Shown here piece by piece: positions 35,753 through 46,079 of a DNA stretch of 64,000 nucleotides. Each line of letters begins with the position of its first letter. Position 1 is the stretch's first letter. The position numbers and the translations under genes are program-made. The notes below the pieces were generated by a model that was not told the origin of the DNA, did no database searches, and saw nothing but the letters and a program-made list of their open reading frames with translations. The stretch is from an uncultured Bacteroides sp. (GTDB lineage Bacteria > Bacteroidota > Bacteroidia > Bacteroidales > Bacteroidaceae). Where the stretch lies: contig CASDXF010000013.1 of the NCBI GenBank assembly GCA_949285075.1, positions 1 through 64,000 on the forward strand, given 5' to 3'.

Positions 35753-35782
35753 TGTGATTTTTCTCCTTTTTTTATAATTTTG
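35753..35782 (+). promoter_or_regulatory. Promoter of pyrG
   Basis: TGTG at 35753, 18 bases, TAATTTTG at 35775. The -7 box is a full match. It lies about 72 bases before the GTG start. Confidence 0.6.
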
Positions 35783-35853
35783 CACCCTTTAAAGTCGTGA
35801 CAGAAACTCATGACATATAGTTCGTAAACAATAATTTAAAAACAGTTATAGCT

Positions 35854-37461
35854 GTGGGAGAAACAAAGTATATTTTCGTCACTGGCGGTGTAGCTTCTTC
35901 TTTAGGAAAAGGCATCATTTCATCGTCCATCGGTAAGTTGCTGCAAGCAAGAGGTTATAATGTAACCATCCAAAAGTTTGACCCGTATATCAATATCGAT
36001 CCGGGAACGCTGAACCCATACGAACATGGAGAATGCTATGTAACCGTAGACGGTCACGAAGCCGACCTTGACTTGGGACATTATGAACGCTTTCTCGGAA
36101 TACAGACCACAAAGGCCAACAATATCACTACTGGCCGAATTTATAAAAGCGTCATCGACAAAGAACGCCGCGGCGATTATCTGGGCAAAACGATTCAAAT
36201 AATACCGCACATTACGGATGAAATTAAACGGAATGTAAAGCTGTTAGGAAACAAGTATAAATTTGACTTTGTCATTACTGAAATCGGTGGAACGGTAGGT
36301 GACATCGAATCTTTGCCTTACCTCGAAAGTATCCGTCAACTGAAAAGAGAACTCGGAAAGAACGCGCTATGCGTTCACCTTACATACGTGCCTTATCTGG
36401 CCGCCGCAGGAGAATTAAAAACTAAACCGACGCAACACTCCGTTAAAGAATTGCAGAGCGCCGGTATACAGCCGGATATTTTAGTGCTACGCACTGAACA
36501 TCCCCTGAACGAGGGACTACGGAAAAAGGTCGCTCAATTCTGCAACGTGGACGAAAAAGCGGTCGTACAGTCAATCGACGCTCCGACTATCTACGAAGTA
36601 CCTATCCTGATGCAAGAACAAGAACTGGATAAGACTATACTTGAAAAGATGGATCTTCCCGTCGGGGAAACTCCGGGATTGGGTCCATGGCGCAAGTTCC
36701 TTGAACGTAGACACGCCGCGGAGAAAAAGGCGCCGGTTCATATCGCGTTGGTAGGGAAATATGACTTGCAGGATGCCTACAAGTCAATCCGCGAGGCGCT
36801 GTCACAGGCCGGTACATACAATGACCGTAAAGTGGAAGTACACTTCATCAATAGCGAAAAGCTGACGGAAGCGAATGTAGAGGAGGCTTTGAAAGGCATG
36901 TCCGGAGTTATGATAGGCCCCGGATTCGGACAGCGAGGCATCGACGGTAAACTCGTCGCCATCAAATATACCCGTACGCATGACATACCGACTTTCGGCA
37001 TTTGTCTGGGCATGCAGTGCATCGCTATCGAATTCGCAAGAAATGTATTAGGATACGCTGACGCCAACTCAAAAGAGATGGATGAAAAGACTCCCCACAA
37101 CGTAATTGACATTATGGAAGAGCAAAAGGCGATTACCAATATGGGAGGAACCATGCGCCTCGGCGCTTATGAATGCGTATTGCAGAAAGGCTCTAAAGCG
37201 TATGAAGCGTACGGTAAAGAACGCATTCAGGAACGTCACCGCCATCGCTACGAGTTCAACAATGACTATAAGGCCAAGTATGAAGCCGCAGGCATGAAAT
37301 GTACGGGCATCAATCCGGAATCCGACCTTGTGGAAATCGTAGAAATTCCGACATTGAAGTGGTTTATCGGAACACAGTTCCATCCGGAATACAGCAGTAC
37401 GGTATTGAATCCGCATCCACTATTCGTTTCGTTTGTCAAAGCGGCAATTGCGAACGAATGA
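35854..37461 (+). CDS. pyrG: CTP synthase
   Basis: 535 residues from a GTG at 35854; this start gives MGETKYIFVTGGVASSLGKG, the expected N-terminus. Synthase domain with GGVASSLGKGI and the C-terminal class I glutaminase domain with GICLGMQC (nucleophile Cys) and QFHPEYSS (His, Glu). It makes CTP from UTP and glutamine. yidC follows after 140 bases. Confidence 0.97.
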   Translation: MGETKYIFVTGGVASSLGKGIISSSIGKLLQARGYNVTIQKFDPYINIDPGTLNPYEHGECYVTVDGHEADLDLGHYERFLGIQTTKANNITTGRIYKSVIDKERRGDYLGKTIQIIPHITDEIKRNVKLLGNKYKFDFVITEIGGTVGDIESLPYLESIRQLKRELGKNALCVHLTYVPYLAAAGELKTKPTQHSVKELQSAGIQPDILVLRTEHPLNEGLRKKVAQFCNVDEKAVVQSIDAPTIYEVPILMQEQELDKTILEKMDLPVGETPGLGPWRKFLERRHAAEKKAPVHIALVGKYDLQDAYKSIREALSQAGTYNDRKVEVHFINSEKLTEANVEEALKGMSGVMIGPGFGQRGIDGKLVAIKYTRTHDIPTFGICLGMQCIAIEFARNVLGYADANSKEMDEKTPHNVIDIMEEQKAITNMGGTMRLGAYECVLQKGSKAYEAYGKERIQERHRHRYEFNNDYKAKYEAAGMKCTGINPESDLVEIVEIPTLKWFIGTQFHPEYSSTVLNPHPLFVSFVKAAIANE

Positions 37462-37472
37462 AATTATGAGTA

Positions 37473-37546
37473 CCGAGTCGCAAGCAAAATCGAGAAAAGA
37501 GCGCAAACCTACCGCCCTGATAGTAGGTTGTAAACTCGCGACTCGG
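37473..37546 (+). other. Nested stem-loop between pyrG and yidC
   Basis: CCGAGTCGC (37473-37481) pairs with GCGACTCGG (37538-37546), and inside it AACCTAC (37506-37512) pairs with GTAGGTT (37523-37529). A two-part RNA fold of about 74 bases in the 140-base gap. It may be a terminator, an attenuator or a processing site; no U tract follows. Confidence 0.55.
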
Positions 37547-37602
37547 GACTTAGTTCTTCGGAACCCATCATTTAAACCAAAACTTAAAAACCAAAACTCA
37601 AA

Positions 37603-39462
37603 ATGGATAGAAACACCATTACAGGTCTTGTCTTAATAGGTATATTATTAGTAGGCTTCAGCATCTGGACTACTCCAAGCGAGGAGCAATTGGCCGCGCA
37701 AAAGAAATATTACGATTCGATAGCGTTAGTCCAACAGCAGGAGGAGGCGCTGAAAACGAAAACCGAAGCGGCGTTGGCCAATGAGAAAAAGGCAGCGATG
37801 GCAGACTCCTCTTCTTTATTCTTCAACGCCACGCACGGCGCCGACTCGTTAGTAACCATCCAAAACAATCTGGTGGAGGTAACAATCGGCACGAAAGGAG
37901 GAGTTCCCCTATCCGCCATATTGAAAGAATATAAGTCGCAAGATCGTAAAGAGCCGCTTAAGTTGTTTGGCAAAGACGACGCTACACTGAACTTTAACTT
38001 CTATAACCAACAGGGAGCTTATCAGACAAAAGACTATTACTTCCAAGAGATTAACAAAACGGACAGTAGCGTAACGATGCGTTTAGCGGCAGACAGCGCC
38101 AGTTACATTGATTTCATCTATCGGTTAAAAGCGGACAGTTATTTGATGGACTTCGAAATCAAGGCGGAGGGCATGGATAGCAAGCTTGCGAACAATGGGT
38201 ATGTGGACATCAACTGGTATCAGCGCATACGCCAATTGGAGAAAGGGTATACCTTCGAAAACCGATTGTCCGAACTGACTTATAAGATTAAGAGCGATGA
38301 CGTGGACAACCTGTCGGCAAGCGGAAGCGATGAAAAGAAACTGGAGGATACGCCGATAAACTGGATTGCCTTCAAGAATCAATTCTTCTCTTCCGTAATG
38401 ATCGCCAATCAGGACTTCAACAAAGTATCCCTCGTCTCTAATACGGAACGGCAAGGAAGCGGATACATCAAGAATTACTCGGCCGAGATGAACACGTTCT
38501 TCGACGCGAGCGGGAAGCAGCCCACGGAGATGTACATCTATTTCGGACCGAATCATTACAAGACGTTGAGAGCGTTCGACAAGGAAAGAGAGGAAGATTG
38601 GGACCTTGACAAGCTAGTATATCTGGGATGGCCGTTAATTCGTTGGATTAATCAATTCATTACGATTAACGTATTCGACTGGCTAACCGGATGGGGATTA
38701 AGCATGGGAGTCGTATTATTGATACTGACCATCCTCGTGAAGATTATCGTCTACCCGGCCACGTGGAAGACTTATATTTCTTCGGCTAAAATGCGCGTGC
38801 TGAAACCCAAAGTGGATGTTATCAATCAGAAATATCCTAAGCCGGAAGATGCGATGAAGAAACAGCAGGAAATAATGAGCCTGTACAGTCAATACGGCGT
38901 CAGTCCGATGGGAGGATGCTTGCCCATGCTAATCCAATTCCCCATTTTAATCGCGCTGTTCATGTTTGTGCCGAGCGCCATCGAGCTTCGCCAACAGAGT
39001 TTCTTATGGGCCGATGACTTGTCCACTTACGACGCGATTATTACGTTTCCGTTCCATATTCCGTTCTTGGGAAGTCACATCAGCCTATTCTGTCTGCTGA
39101 TGACCGTAACCAATATCCTGAACACGAAATACACCATGTCTATGCAGGACAACGGCTCACAACCTCAGATGGCGGCAATGAAATGGATGATGTATTTGAT
39201 GCCGATTATGTTCCTGTTCGTCCTGAACGACTATCCCTCCGGACTGAATTACTACTACTTCGTATCTACGCTTATCAGCGTCGGAACAATGATTCTGCTC
39301 CGCAAGACGACGGACGAGGCTAAGTTGTTAGCTACGCTAGAGGCCAACAAGAAGGACCCTAAAGAGATGAAGAAAACAGGATTCGCCGCCCGGTTGGAGG
39401 CTATGCAGAAGCAACAAGAATTACTGCAACAGCAACAAAGGGAAAGACAAAACAGACGATAA
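37603..39462 (+). CDS. yidC: Membrane protein insertase YidC
   Basis: 619 residues. N-terminal anchor (about 5-20), large periplasmic domain (to about 340), then the conserved 5-TM insertase core with [17 protein letters not shown] and [15 protein letters not shown], and a basic Gln-rich tail ([11 protein letters not shown]) that can contact ribosomes. It inserts proteins into the inner membrane. Confidence 0.97.
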   Translation: MDRNTITGLVLIGILLVGFSIWTTPSEEQLAAQKKYYDSIALVQQQEEALKTKTEAALANEKKAAMADSSSLFFNATHGADSLVTIQNNLVEVTIGTKGGVPLSAILKEYKSQDRKEPLKLFGKDDATLNFNFYNQQGAYQTKDYYFQEINKTDSSVTMRLAADSASYIDFIYRLKADSYLMDFEIKAEGMDSKLANNGYVDINWYQRIRQLEKGYTFENRLSELTYKIKSDDVDNLSASGSDEKKLEDTPINWIAFKNQFFSSVMIANQDFNKVSLVSNTERQGSGYIKNYSAEMNTFFDASGKQPTEMYIYFGPNHYKTLRAFDKEREEDWDLDKLVYLGWPLIRWINQFITINVFDWLTGWGLSMGVVLLILTILVKIIVYPATWKTYISSAKMRVLKPKVDVINQKYPKPEDAMKKQQEIMSLYSQYGVSPMGGCLPMLIQFPILIALFMFVPSAIELRQQSFLWADDLSTYDAIITFPFHIPFLGSHISLFCLLMTVTNILNTKYTMSMQDNGSQPQMAAMKWMMYLMPIMFLFVLNDYPSGLNYYYFVSTLISVGTMILLRKTTDEAKLLATLEANKKDPKEMKKTGFAARLEAMQKQQELLQQQQRERQNRR

Positions 39463-39491
39463 GGTCAGGTAACAACTGACATTCCCTATAG

Positions 39492-39533
39492 CGCGGGTGA
39501 CGCAAGGCCGACCAATCAGCCACGTTACCCGCG
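39492..39533 (+). terminator. Terminator after yidC
   Basis: CGCGGGTGACG (39492-39502) pairs with CGTTACCCGCG (39523-39533) with one mismatch, followed by TTTATTG. It starts 30 bases after the stop. Confidence 0.75.
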
Positions 39534-39567
39534 TTTATTGTATCACACACATAACTTGAGATTATTC

Positions 39568-40899
39568 ATGCAAACCAAATATACATACAAGCAAATCTGG
39601 ACTATCGCTTACCCTATCTTGATCAGCCTCGTTATGGAACAAATGATTGGCATGACAGATACAGCCTTTTTAGGACGCGTGGGCGAAGTGGAATTAGGAG
39701 CATCCGCCATAGCCGGCGTCTATTATCTGGCCATTTTCATGATGGCGTTCGGTTTCAGCATAGGGGCGCAGATTCTAATCGCCCGTAGAAACGGGGAAGG
39801 TAACTATCAGCAAATAGGCCCTATTTTCTATCAGGGCATTTATTTCCTTTTAACCGTAGCAATGGTGCTGTTCATTCTTTCTCAGGTGTTTTCTCCACAT
39901 ATACTTAAAAGCATCATTTCTTCAGAACATATTTACGACGCCGCTCACAGTTACATCGACTGGCGCGTATACGGTTTTTTCTTTTCTTTTATCATGGTCA
40001 TGTTTCGAGCGTTCTTTGTCGGAACGACCCAGACGAAAACGCTGACGTTGAACTCCATAGTAATGGTGCTGTCTAACGTCGTGTTCAACTATATCCTCAT
40101 CTTCGGGAAGTTCGGATTCCCCAAGCTAGGTATAGCGGGAGCCGCCATCGGCTCTTCGCTATCGGAACTTGTATCCGTGATTTTCTTCATCGTTTACACG
40201 TGGAAACGAATCGACTGCCGAAAGTACGCCTTACATGTTCTGCCCAAATTTCACGCGAGAACACTAAAAAGAATCCTTAATATCTCAGTATGGACTATGA
40301 TTCAAAATTTCGTATCGCTGTCCACATGGTTTATGTTCTTTCTCTTCGTCGAGCACTTGGGAGAGCGCTCGCTAGCCATCGCCAATATTATCCGGAACGT
40401 ATCGGGTATTCCCTTTATGGTAGTCATGGCATTCGCGGCTACATGCGGCTCGCTGATAAGTAACCTGTTAGGAGCCGGTGAGCAGAAATACGTAAGAGGA
40501 ACAATTAAACAGCACATCCGTATCGGATATACATTCGTCATTCCCTTACTATTGCTGTTCTGTTTATTCCCGAACCTGATTCTAAGCGTATATACCGATA
40601 TGGCCGATTTGAGAGAGGCCTCCATCCCTTCGCTATGGGTATTGTGCGCCGCCTATCTTGTCCTAGTTCCCGCGAACATATATTTCCAGTCAGTATCAGG
40701 TACGGGAAACACGCGTACAGCTTTAGCATTGGAACTTGGGGTACTGGCAATCTACATAACGTATGCCGCCTACTTTATTCTGCATCTGCGCATGGACATC
40801 GCTTTCGCATGGACAACGGAAAGCGTTTACGGAGTTTTCATCCTCCTGTTTTGCTATCTATATATGAAAAAAGGTAATTGGCAAAAAAAGAAAATCTGA
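39568..40899 (+). CDS. MATE family efflux transporter
   Basis: 443 residues from the ATG at 39568 (MQTKYTYKQIWTIAYPILI); an earlier start would lie in the yidC terminator. Twelve membrane segments in two halves, with VMEQMIGMTDTAFLGRVGEVELGA near the N-terminus, typical of MATE/NorM-like exporters. It exports cationic compounds using a sodium or proton gradient; substrate unknown. Confidence 0.93.
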   Translation: MQTKYTYKQIWTIAYPILISLVMEQMIGMTDTAFLGRVGEVELGASAIAGVYYLAIFMMAFGFSIGAQILIARRNGEGNYQQIGPIFYQGIYFLLTVAMVLFILSQVFSPHILKSIISSEHIYDAAHSYIDWRVYGFFFSFIMVMFRAFFVGTTQTKTLTLNSIVMVLSNVVFNYILIFGKFGFPKLGIAGAAIGSSLSELVSVIFFIVYTWKRIDCRKYALHVLPKFHARTLKRILNISVWTMIQNFVSLSTWFMFFLFVEHLGERSLAIANIIRNVSGIPFMVVMAFAATCGSLISNLLGAGEQKYVRGTIKQHIRIGYTFVIPLLLLFCLFPNLILSVYTDMADLREASIPSLWVLCAAYLVLVPANIYFQSVSGTGNTRTALALELGVLAIYITYAAYFILHLRMDIAFAWTTESVYGVFILLFCYLYMKKGNWQKKKI

Positions 40900-40984
40900 G
40901 AACCAATAAAACAGACATCCAATCATAACGTTTTGCGCACAAAACAGCTTATTATCAACGTATTAGTCATCATTTGAGAAACAG

Positions 40985-41050
40985 CCCTGTTTCTCATGAG
41001 CCGCCGCCCTGTTTCTCGCGAGCCGTAGCGCTATCCCTCGCGAGCCGCAG
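40985..41050 (+). repeat. 22-bp tandem array (TCGCGA type), three units
   Basis: Units at 40985, 41007 and 41029 of the form CCCTGTTTCTCGCGAGCCG. Closely related to the array at 59479-59544, including the flanks GAGAAACAG and CTGACAAAT.GAGAAGGA.TAACG. Confidence 0.85.
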
Positions 41051-41088
41051 GGCGGTCTGACAAATGGAGAAGGATTAACGTGAATCTT

Positions 41089-41168
41089 CCTCATCGCGGA
41101 ATCGGGAAAAACATACTCGCAAAGGATTCTCAAAACAAACCCTAGCAGAATTTAAACGACAGGCTCTT
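41089..41168 (+). repeat. Dispersed repeat family 1 copy
   Basis: GCGGAATCGGGAAAAACATA, then CTCAAAACAAACCCTAGCAG and TTTAAACGACAGGCTCTT. It follows the 22-bp array directly, as at 59.4-59.6 kb where the two blocks are also neighbours. Confidence 0.7.
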
Positions 41169-41234
41169 AAACGCTCTAACACAGTTTTTATAGTCATACG
41201 TCATCCCGTTCCTCGAATCCCTCTTGGTTAAACA

Positions 41235-41266
41235 TTTGACTATTTCCATAAAAAGCCGTAACTTCG
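41235..41266 (+). promoter_or_regulatory. Promoter of the marR efflux operon
   Basis: TTTG at 41235, 20 bases, TAACTTCG at 41259, 30 bases before marR. A GCGGCCGC palindrome follows right after the -7 box and could be an operator, but no MarR-type inverted repeat is plain. Confidence 0.65.
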
Positions 41267-41295
41267 CGGCCGCAAAAAAAAAAAATTAGGCGCTC

Positions 41296-41736
41296 ATGGG
41301 AGAAGAAGAGAGATTCAGAGAACTCATGCTACAAGTTGTCCGGACCCGTATGGCTTTCCGTCGCTCTGTTCAACGGACACTAAAGAAAAACGACACTGAC
41401 ATTACGTTCGAAATGCTCCAAGTACTGAATTGTCTATGGAATGAACAAGGCATCAGCCAACAAGCGTTGGCGGAACGTACGGTGAAAGACAAGGCATGTC
41501 TGACCAACTTAATGAACAATCTGGAGAAAAAAGGCTACGTACACCGAAAAGAAGCCTCCACGGACCGACGCAATAAACTGGTCTTCCTTACCGCGGAAGG
41601 AGAGAAACTTAAGGAACGGATTCGTCCGGCATTAAATCTGCTCTACGCTAAAGCGGGACAAGAAATGGGCATGGAGAATGTAGAAACTTTATTATCTGAA
41701 TTAAACAGGGTATACAATGTTCTCGAAAGTATATAG
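41296..41736 (+). CDS. MarR family transcription regulator
   Basis: 146 residues. Winged helix with ISQQALAERTVKDKACLTNLMNNLEKKGYVHRKEASTDRRNKLVFLTAEG, the MarR DNA-binding part. First gene of the run marR-tolC-emrA-emrB-like; it probably represses this operon until a toxic ligand binds. Its 3' end overlaps the tolC-like start by 20 bases. Confidence 0.93.
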   Translation: MGEEERFRELMLQVVRTRMAFRRSVQRTLKKNDTDITFEMLQVLNCLWNEQGISQQALAERTVKDKACLTNLMNNLEKKGYVHRKEASTDRRNKLVFLTAEGEKLKERIRPALNLLYAKAGQEMGMENVETLLSELNRVYNVLESI

Positions 41737-43045
41737 GAAAAAACGTTCACTCATCTTATTATTCTTTATTCTATTCGCATTAAATCAGACTGTAACGGCC
41801 CAGACAGATTCCCTGTTCCTTACCGTCGACCAACTGTTCAAGTTAGGAGTGGAACACAGCCTGCAACTGCAAGCCGACGCGACAAGAGAAGCGATGGCGA
41901 AAGAGCGGCAACAGACGACAAAAGCCGAACGGTTTCCGGACATGGAAATCGGACTGCGGGCCGGAGCCGTAGGACAGCCGATAGTATGGCAGCGGGGACT
42001 GGCCGCCCCCCTTCGCCCCGAGACTCCCGACTGGTCACAAAACTATGCGATAGACTTCAGCCAACCTCTTTATCAGGGAGGACGGATACGGTACGCTATA
42101 CGCCGAGCCGACATCGAAAAACAAATCGCCGAACTACAGACGCTAACCGACCAATCTGAAATAAAGTTAGGGCTGCTCAATCAGTATATGAATCTGTTCA
42201 GCTTTTTTAAGCAACACGAAGTATTGACACGAAACATTGAAGAGTCGGAATTACGATTGAAGGACATCCGCCGCATGAAGAAAGAGGGACTGATAACGAA
42301 CAACGACGTATTGCGAAGCGAGATGCAGCTCACCAATGACCGGCTCTCGCTGCAAGAGACGGAGAACAGCATCGCGCTCGTGTCTCAGCAACTGGATATC
42401 CTGATGGGGAAAGACGAACGGATACTGTTGAAACCCGACACCACACTACTCCGTCAAGCGACATCGCTCCGGACGTATGAAGACTACATCGCGTTAGCGT
42501 TTGCCAACAATCCGAATATGAAACTTGCGCGCACCCAAACAGAGTTGGCCCGCAACGAGGAACGGATTACCCGTTCGTCCTCGCTGCCCAACGTCTCGCT
42601 GTACGCCTCGAACACACTGGCGCGGCCCGTGTCCCGCACGCAGGCGGATATGTACAACAACGCTTGGAACGTCGGAGTGTCCGTCTCCTACTCGCTCTCT
42701 TCGCTATACAAGAACAAAAACAGAGTAAAGGAAAGCCGACTGGCCACTTCATTGCGGACAAACGAAGAAGAGCAGGAAATGCAACGGATACGAATGGAGG
42801 TACGCACCGCCTTCCTTCGACATCAGGAAGCCATACAACGGGTAGAGGCGTTGAACTTGTCGGTCTGTCAGGCACAGGAGAACTATCGGATTATGCAAAA
42901 TCGCTACCTGAATCAACTGGCCATCCTGACTGACCTGTTAGACGCCAACTCTGTACGGCTCAATGTAGAGTTGCAGTTAGTCAACGCCCGTGCTCAGGTC
43001 ATCTACACCTATTATCAACTGCAAAAAGCTTGCGGCTATCTTTAA
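41717..43045 (+). CDS. TolC family outer-membrane efflux protein
   Basis: 442 residues with signal peptide (KKRSLILLFFILFALNQTVTAQ). Two OEP repeats with long helical parts and the FSQPLYQGGRIRYA segment that marks the first beta-strand region. It forms the outer-membrane channel for the HlyD/MFS pump encoded downstream. Confidence 0.92.
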   Translation: MFSKVYRKKRSLILLFFILFALNQTVTAQTDSLFLTVDQLFKLGVEHSLQLQADATREAMAKERQQTTKAERFPDMEIGLRAGAVGQPIVWQRGLAAPLRPETPDWSQNYAIDFSQPLYQGGRIRYAIRRADIEKQIAELQTLTDQSEIKLGLLNQYMNLFSFFKQHEVLTRNIEESELRLKDIRRMKKEGLITNNDVLRSEMQLTNDRLSLQETENSIALVSQQLDILMGKDERILLKPDTTLLRQATSLRTYEDYIALAFANNPNMKLARTQTELARNEERITRSSSLPNVSLYASNTLARPVSRTQADMYNNAWNVGVSVSYSLSSLYKNKNRVKESRLATSLRTNEEEQEMQRIRMEVRTAFLRHQEAIQRVEALNLSVCQAQENYRIMQNRYLNQLAILTDLLDANSVRLNVELQLVNARAQVIYTYYQLQKACGYL

Positions 43046-43061
43046 TAGATAAGGAGGAATT

Positions 43062-44129
43062 ATGGCAGAAATGAAAGAGAAACAACAGAAGTTGAAGCGA
43101 ACAAGAACGCGCAACATTATCCTGAATCTGGTCTGCATACTGATTGCCGGCTCTGGCTTGTGGTGGACGGCGGCCTATTTCTGGAGATACATCCACTACG
43201 AGGTGACCAACGACGCGTTCATAGACCAATACGTGGCCCCGCTGAACATACGCGCCTCGGGGTATATAAAGGAAGTCCGCTTCAAAGAACACCAATACGT
43301 ACATCAGGGAGATACGCTGCTGATACTCGACAACCGGGAATACCGGATAAGGGTAAAGGAGGCGGAAGCCGCCCTATTGGACGCTCAAGGAGCACAAGAA
43401 GCGCTCCACTCGGGCATCGAGACCTCACACACCAACATCGCCGTGCAAGAGGCCAATATCGCCGAAGCGAAGGCCAACTTATGGCAATTGGAACAGGACT
43501 ATCACCGATTTGAACGGTTGCTGAAAGAGGAGTCCGTGCCGGAGCAGCAGTACGAACAGACGAAAGCGGCTTACGAGGCGGCGCAAGCGCGCTATCAGGC
43601 CTTGCTAGCCCAAAAGAAGGCGGCCCAATCGCAATACGCCGAAACGAGCAAGCGAACGACAAGCGCTAAAGCGGCTATCCTCAGCCGGGAGGCCGACTTG
43701 GACTTGGCGAAGCTCAACTTATCGTACACCGTATTGACGGCTCCCTATGACGGATACATGGGAAGACGGACACTGGAGCCGGGACAATACGTGCAAACGG
43801 GACAGACCATCTCGTATCTGGTGCGCAATAAAGACAAATGGGTAACCGCCAACTACAAGGAGACCCAAATAGCCAACATTTACCTCGGGCAGAAAGTGCG
43901 CATAAAGGTTGACGCGGTGCCGGACAAGACGTTCTACGGAGAAGTGACGGCCATCTCCGAGGCTACCGGCTCGAAATATTCGTTAGTGCCTACCGACAAC
44001 TCGGCCGGCAACTTCGTGAAGGTTCAGCAGCGCATTCCCGTGCGCATCGACCTCAAGGACGTGTCGCCCGAAGACATGGCTCTGCTGAGAGCCGGAATGA
44101 TGGTAGAAACCGAAGCGTTACGGAAATGA
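43062..44129 (+). CDS. EmrA-like membrane fusion protein (HlyD family)
   Basis: 355 residues. One N-terminal membrane segment (about 20-42), biotinyl-lipoyl strand NIRASGYIKEVRFKEHQYVHQGDTLLILD, a helical hairpin, then a barrel domain with LSYTVLTAPYDGYMGRRTLEPGQYVQ. It bridges the MFS pump and the TolC channel. Confidence 0.93.
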   Translation: MAEMKEKQQKLKRTRTRNIILNLVCILIAGSGLWWTAAYFWRYIHYEVTNDAFIDQYVAPLNIRASGYIKEVRFKEHQYVHQGDTLLILDNREYRIRVKEAEAALLDAQGAQEALHSGIETSHTNIAVQEANIAEAKANLWQLEQDYHRFERLLKEESVPEQQYEQTKAAYEAAQARYQALLAQKKAAQSQYAETSKRTTSAKAAILSREADLDLAKLNLSYTVLTAPYDGYMGRRTLEPGQYVQTGQTISYLVRNKDKWVTANYKETQIANIYLGQKVRIKVDAVPDKTFYGEVTAISEATGSKYSLVPTDNSAGNFVKVQQRIPVRIDLKDVSPEDMALLRAGMMVETEALRK

Positions 44130-45730
44130 TTACGGTGAGAGAACTCGGAGTCCCCGTCCGCCAATGGGTGCCGAACTGGTTAGGGATGGTCTGCATCTTC
44201 ATTGTCATCCTGCCGCTGACCATGATAAACGGCTCCTACACCGGAAGTACCGTAGAGGTGTCCAGTACGTTAGGAACCAACTCGGAGGATATTACTATGG
44301 GCTATTACGCGGCCTCGGCGGGCATGGCCATCGCCTACCCTATCATTCCCAAAGTACTGTCCTCCGTCTCGGTCAAGTTTCTATTGCTCACGGACCTGAT
44401 TCTCCAGTTCTTTCTCAGTTGGATTTGCGCCCGCTCGCACAGCGCGGACATCCTGATTGTTTGCAGCTTCGCCATCGGATTCCTGAAAGGCTTCCTCATG
44501 CTGTGGTTCATCCGCCACGCACAGAAAATATTCAGCCCACAGAACGTGCGCAGCGAGTTCTACTCCTATTTCTACCCGTTGGTGTACGGAAGCGGACAAG
44601 CCTCCATGCTCATAACAGCGCAGTTGGCCTATCACTACGACTGGAAGTACATGTACTACTTCATGATGATTCTGATTCTGATAGCCATCTTCTTCGTCAT
44701 CGTCTGCCTGCGCCACAACCGCCCGATGAGCTCCCTCCCGCTGTCTGAGCTTCACGCCAAAGAGATGTTCGTCATCTCCACCGGACTGCTGATGCTAATG
44801 TATGTGCTCAACTACGGAAAGGTGCTCGACTGGATGGCTTCCGGCAAGATATGCGCCTACATCGTCATCGCCCCCATCCTTATCGCACTTTTCCTCTGGC
44901 TTCAGCACCGCTCCCCCAATCCCTACGTCAACCTCGCTCCCCTGTATCAGCCTAAAGCCATCGTCGGCTACCTCTACATGATGATAGTAATGTTCTTCAG
45001 TACCTCCACTACCCTACTGACCAATTATCTGACCAACATATTGCGGGTAGACACCACGCATACCTACTCCCTTTACATCTTCCTGCTTCCGGGCTACGCA
45101 CTCGGAGCGTTTATCTGTTTCTGGTGGTTCAGGTGGCAACGGTGGCGTTTCCGCTTCCTCATAGCCGGAGGCATGGGATGTTTCGTCATCTTCTTCGGCG
45201 CGCTCTATTTCGGCATCTCTCCCGACAGCACGTACGAGATGCTCTATCTGCCCGTCTTTTTCCGCGGACTGGGTATGTTGACGCTTATCATCGCGTTCGC
45301 CCTCTTCGCCGTGGAAGACATGAACCCGAAGTTCCTATTGTCCAACGCCTTCTTCCTTATCATCTTCCGCTCGGTACTGGCCCCCGTCATAGCGACCTCC
45401 TTTTATAGCAACACGCTATACCGCTTGCAGCAAAAGTACCTCCACTCGCTGTCGGAAACGATAACCACCGCCGACCCTCTGGCCGCCTCACGCTTCTCCC
45501 AATCATTGGGCGACGCCCTGAGGCAAGGGCACGAGTATAGCGAGGCTACCCAACTGGCCACCAACTCCTTGTACAGCACGCTACAACAGCAAAGCCTATT
45601 GTTAGCGTTGAAGGAGATATTGGGCGCACTCTTCGTCGCCTCCCTGATACTCGCCATAGTGTCCCGGTTCATTCCGTTCCATAAGACGATCCGCGTGACC
45701 TTCGCCAAGACTGGAGACGATATGGTATAA
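44126..45730 (+). CDS. EmrB-like MFS multidrug exporter
   Basis: 534 residues with about 14 membrane segments, the DHA2 layout. Overlaps the emrA-like stop by four bases (ATGA). With the MarR regulator, TolC and HlyD partners it forms a three-part pump across both membranes. The N-terminus is divergent from EmrB, but the large periplasmic loop near 440-490 is as expected. Confidence 0.9.
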   Translation: MITVRELGVPVRQWVPNWLGMVCIFIVILPLTMINGSYTGSTVEVSSTLGTNSEDITMGYYAASAGMAIAYPIIPKVLSSVSVKFLLLTDLILQFFLSWICARSHSADILIVCSFAIGFLKGFLMLWFIRHAQKIFSPQNVRSEFYSYFYPLVYGSGQASMLITAQLAYHYDWKYMYYFMMILILIAIFFVIVCLRHNRPMSSLPLSELHAKEMFVISTGLLMLMYVLNYGKVLDWMASGKICAYIVIAPILIALFLWLQHRSPNPYVNLAPLYQPKAIVGYLYMMIVMFFSTSTTLLTNYLTNILRVDTTHTYSLYIFLLPGYALGAFICFWWFRWQRWRFRFLIAGGMGCFVIFFGALYFGISPDSTYEMLYLPVFFRGLGMLTLIIAFALFAVEDMNPKFLLSNAFFLIIFRSVLAPVIATSFYSNTLYRLQQKYLHSLSETITTADPLAASRFSQSLGDALRQGHEYSEATQLATNSLYSTLQQQSLLLALKEILGALFVASLILAIVSRFIPFHKTIRVTFAKTGDDMV

Positions 45731-45800
45731 ACCGTATCCATCATATTCCCGCGAACTTGTTCCTCATTAAGTACAAGCACGTTTCTACTTATCTGCAAAA

Positions 45801-45922
45801 TTGCACGTACGTAGAAGCAAACTTGCACGTACGTAGGAACAAATTTGCACGTACGTAGGAACAAACTTGCACATACGTAGGAACAAACTTGCATGTACGT
45901 AGGAACAGACTTGTATATAAGT
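45801..45922. repeat. 22-bp tandem array (ACGTACGT type), five to six units
   Basis: Units begin at 45801, 45823, 45845, 45867, 45889 and, decayed, 45911. The form is TTGCACGTACGTAG plus GAACAAAC. The core ACGTACGT is a palindrome. It lies 70 bases after the efflux operon; no terminator stem was seen there. Confidence 0.9.
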
Positions 45923-46017
45923 AACTACAAGTTTACTCCCGCTTACGCACGGGAATGGTAGATACATGAAAATGTCTCTAATCAGGCTTAGAGACGGAGA
46001 ACATGAGCGGCAAGCAA
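45895..46017 (+). repeat. Imperfect direct repeat, left copy
   Basis: About 120 bases alignable with 49821-49944: both have ATAAG.AAC.ACAAG.TTAC, then GATACATG.AAA / AATACATGGAAA, CTAATCAG.C.TA and GAGC.GCAAGCAA. The two copies flank the three lipoprotein genes. Confidence 0.75.
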
Positions 46018-46071
46018 AAAAATTTCCTTTAGATTTCCTCCGGGGCAATCCGCTCAAACGCAATTATTTCG

Positions 46072-46079
46072 TAACTTTG
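46072..46079 (+). promoter_or_regulatory. -7 element of the fimbrillin-like gene
   Basis: TAACTTTG, exact match to TAnnTTTG. No clear TTTG at -33. It would give a leader of about 280 bases before the ATG. Confidence 0.55.

Noticed and set aside
45785-46063. Open frame on the minus strand across the ACGTACGT array
   Set aside because: The repeated residues follow from the 22-bp unit read in shifting frames; it has no start signal and no relatives I know.
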